Assembly (NCBI GenBank): GCA_024742655.1
Contig: JANSYB010000218.1
Span: forward strand, 1-5,240
Direction of reading: 5' to 3'
DNA length: 5,240 nucleotides
From: Paracoccaceae bacterium
GTDB lineage: Bacteria > Pseudomonadota > Alphaproteobacteria > Rhodobacterales > Rhodobacteraceae
Positions 4,611 to 5,240 of the stretch are shown piece by piece. The first letter of the stretch is position 1; every line of letters starts with the position of its first letter. Under the pieces are notes generated by a model, which ran no database searches, was not told the DNA's origin, and saw only the letters and a list, made by a program, of their open reading frames with translations. A program made the translations under genes and the position numbers.

Positions 4611-5240
4611 TCAGGCCAAAAGGCGATACCCGCCCGATTCCGTCACCAAAAGACGCGCATTCGACGGATCCGGCTCGATCTTCTGACGCAGGCGGTAGAT
4701 GTGGGTTTCCAGCGTATGGGTCGTCACGCCCGCGTTATACCCCCAAACCTCGTGCAGCAGCACGTCCCGGGGGACGACGCCATCGGGCGACCGGTAGAGG
4801 AATTTCAGGATGTTGGTTTCCTTTTCGGTCAGCCGGACCTTCTTGTCGTCCTCGGTCATCAGCATCTTCATCGCCGGCTTGAACGTGTACGGGCCGAGTT
4901 GAAAGACCGCATCCTCGGATTGCTCGTGCTGGCGCAGTTGCGCGCGGATCCGGGCCAGAAGAACCGGGAATTTGAACGGCTTTGTAACATAGTCATTGGC
5001 GCCCGCGTCCAGGCCCAGGATGGTATCGGCATCGCCGTCATGGCCGGTCAGCATCATGATCGGCGCCTTGACCCCCTGCTTGCGCATCAGCCGGCACAGT
5101 TCGCGGCCATCGGTGTCGGGCAATCCGACATCCAGGATCACCAGATCGTAGATGCCATCCTTGGCCCGCGCCATCGCGTCGGCCCCGTTTCCGGCCTCGA
5201 ACACGTCGAAATCCTCGGTCATCACCAATTGCTCGCCAAG
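4611..5240 (-). CDS. OmpR/PhoB-family response regulator (partial, 5' end beyond the window)
   Basis: The visible 209 residues form a two-component response regulator lacking only its first residues, which would hold the first beta strand and the acidic pair. The frame is open to the right edge; a TTG at 5228 is internal, not the start. The receiver domain (fragment residues 1 to about 105) shows the phospho-acceptor Asp37 in DLVILDVGLPD, Thr65 in MMLTG, and Lys87 in YVTKPFK. After a linker (RAQLRQHEQSEDAVF) comes the winged-helix DNA-binding domain, with RLTEKETNILKFL, DVLLHEVWGY and THTLETHIYRLRQKIEPDP as recognition-helix region, ending in ESGGYRLLA. It acts in the cytoplasm as a phosphorylation-controlled transcription factor. 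The cognate kinase is not in the window. The stop is followed by a structured 3' UTR and a strong terminator, as at the SorX-encoding regulator locus of Rhodobacter sphaeroides. I do not assign a gene name. Confidence 0.95.
   Translation of the reverse strand, partial: LGEQLVMTEDFDVFEAGNGADAMARAKDGIYDLVILDVGLPDTDGRELCRLMRKQGVKAPIMMLTGHDGDADTILGLDAGANDYVTKPFKFPVLLARIRAQLRQHEQSEDAVFQLGPYTFKPAMKMLMTEDDKKVRLTEKETNILKFLYRSPDGVVPRDVLLHEVWGYNAGVTTHTLETHIYRLRQKIEPDPSNARLLVTESGGYRLLA

Noticed and set aside
5226..5228. TTG as the start codon of the response regulator.
   Set aside because: The frame stays open to the edge (Leu-Gly-Glu-Gln before it), and the first beta strand and acidic residues of the receiver domain are missing, so the true start lies outside the window.

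Overview
The window is a compact, GC-rich stretch in which every supported gene lies on the minus strand, so transcription runs from high to low coordinates. Gene content and style suggest an alphaproteobacterium of the Rhodobacterales (Rhodobacter/Roseobacter group). The main reasons are the OmpR-type response regulator followed by a short structured 3' UTR RNA, as at the sorX locus of Rhodobacter sphaeroides, and the tight gene packing. This assignment is inference; no taxonomic marker gene is present.

In order of transcription: (1) 4611-5240 is the 3' part of an OmpR/PhoB-family response regulator gene whose start lies beyond the right edge. (2) 4482-4610 is its 3' UTR. It holds two or three stem-loops, an unpaired anti-Shine-Dalgarno-like stretch and a strong intrinsic terminator, and is best read as a SorX-like small RNA of about 75 nt (up to about 120 nt unprocessed). 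(3) 3456-4436 encodes a membrane-anchored alpha/beta hydrolase, followed 19 bases later by (4) xthA (exodeoxyribonuclease III, 2648-3436). These two probably form an operon. (5) 2472-2647 is an intergenic region with an unusual run of contiguous AT-rich palindromes between xthA and the next operon. (6) 984-2471 encodes a Tat-exported, PCMH-type FAD-linked oxidase. It overlaps by 4 bases (7) a small four-helix membrane protein resembling DUF4383 (583-987), which is followed 3 bases later by (8) a conserved membrane-anchored protein of unknown function (1-579) that runs off the left edge.

The last three genes are so tightly coupled that they look like one functional unit: a periplasmic flavoprotein oxidase, a small integral membrane partner and a membrane-tethered third component. 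Its substrate cannot be read from the sequence. The regulator, its 3' UTR RNA and the hydrolase-xthA pair would fit a stress and repair neighbourhood, since SorX acts in oxidative stress and exonuclease III repairs abasic and oxidised DNA ends. That link is inference. No tRNA, rRNA, CRISPR array, insertion sequence or phage gene is visible, and no stretch of 300 bases lacks a gene or a described structure.
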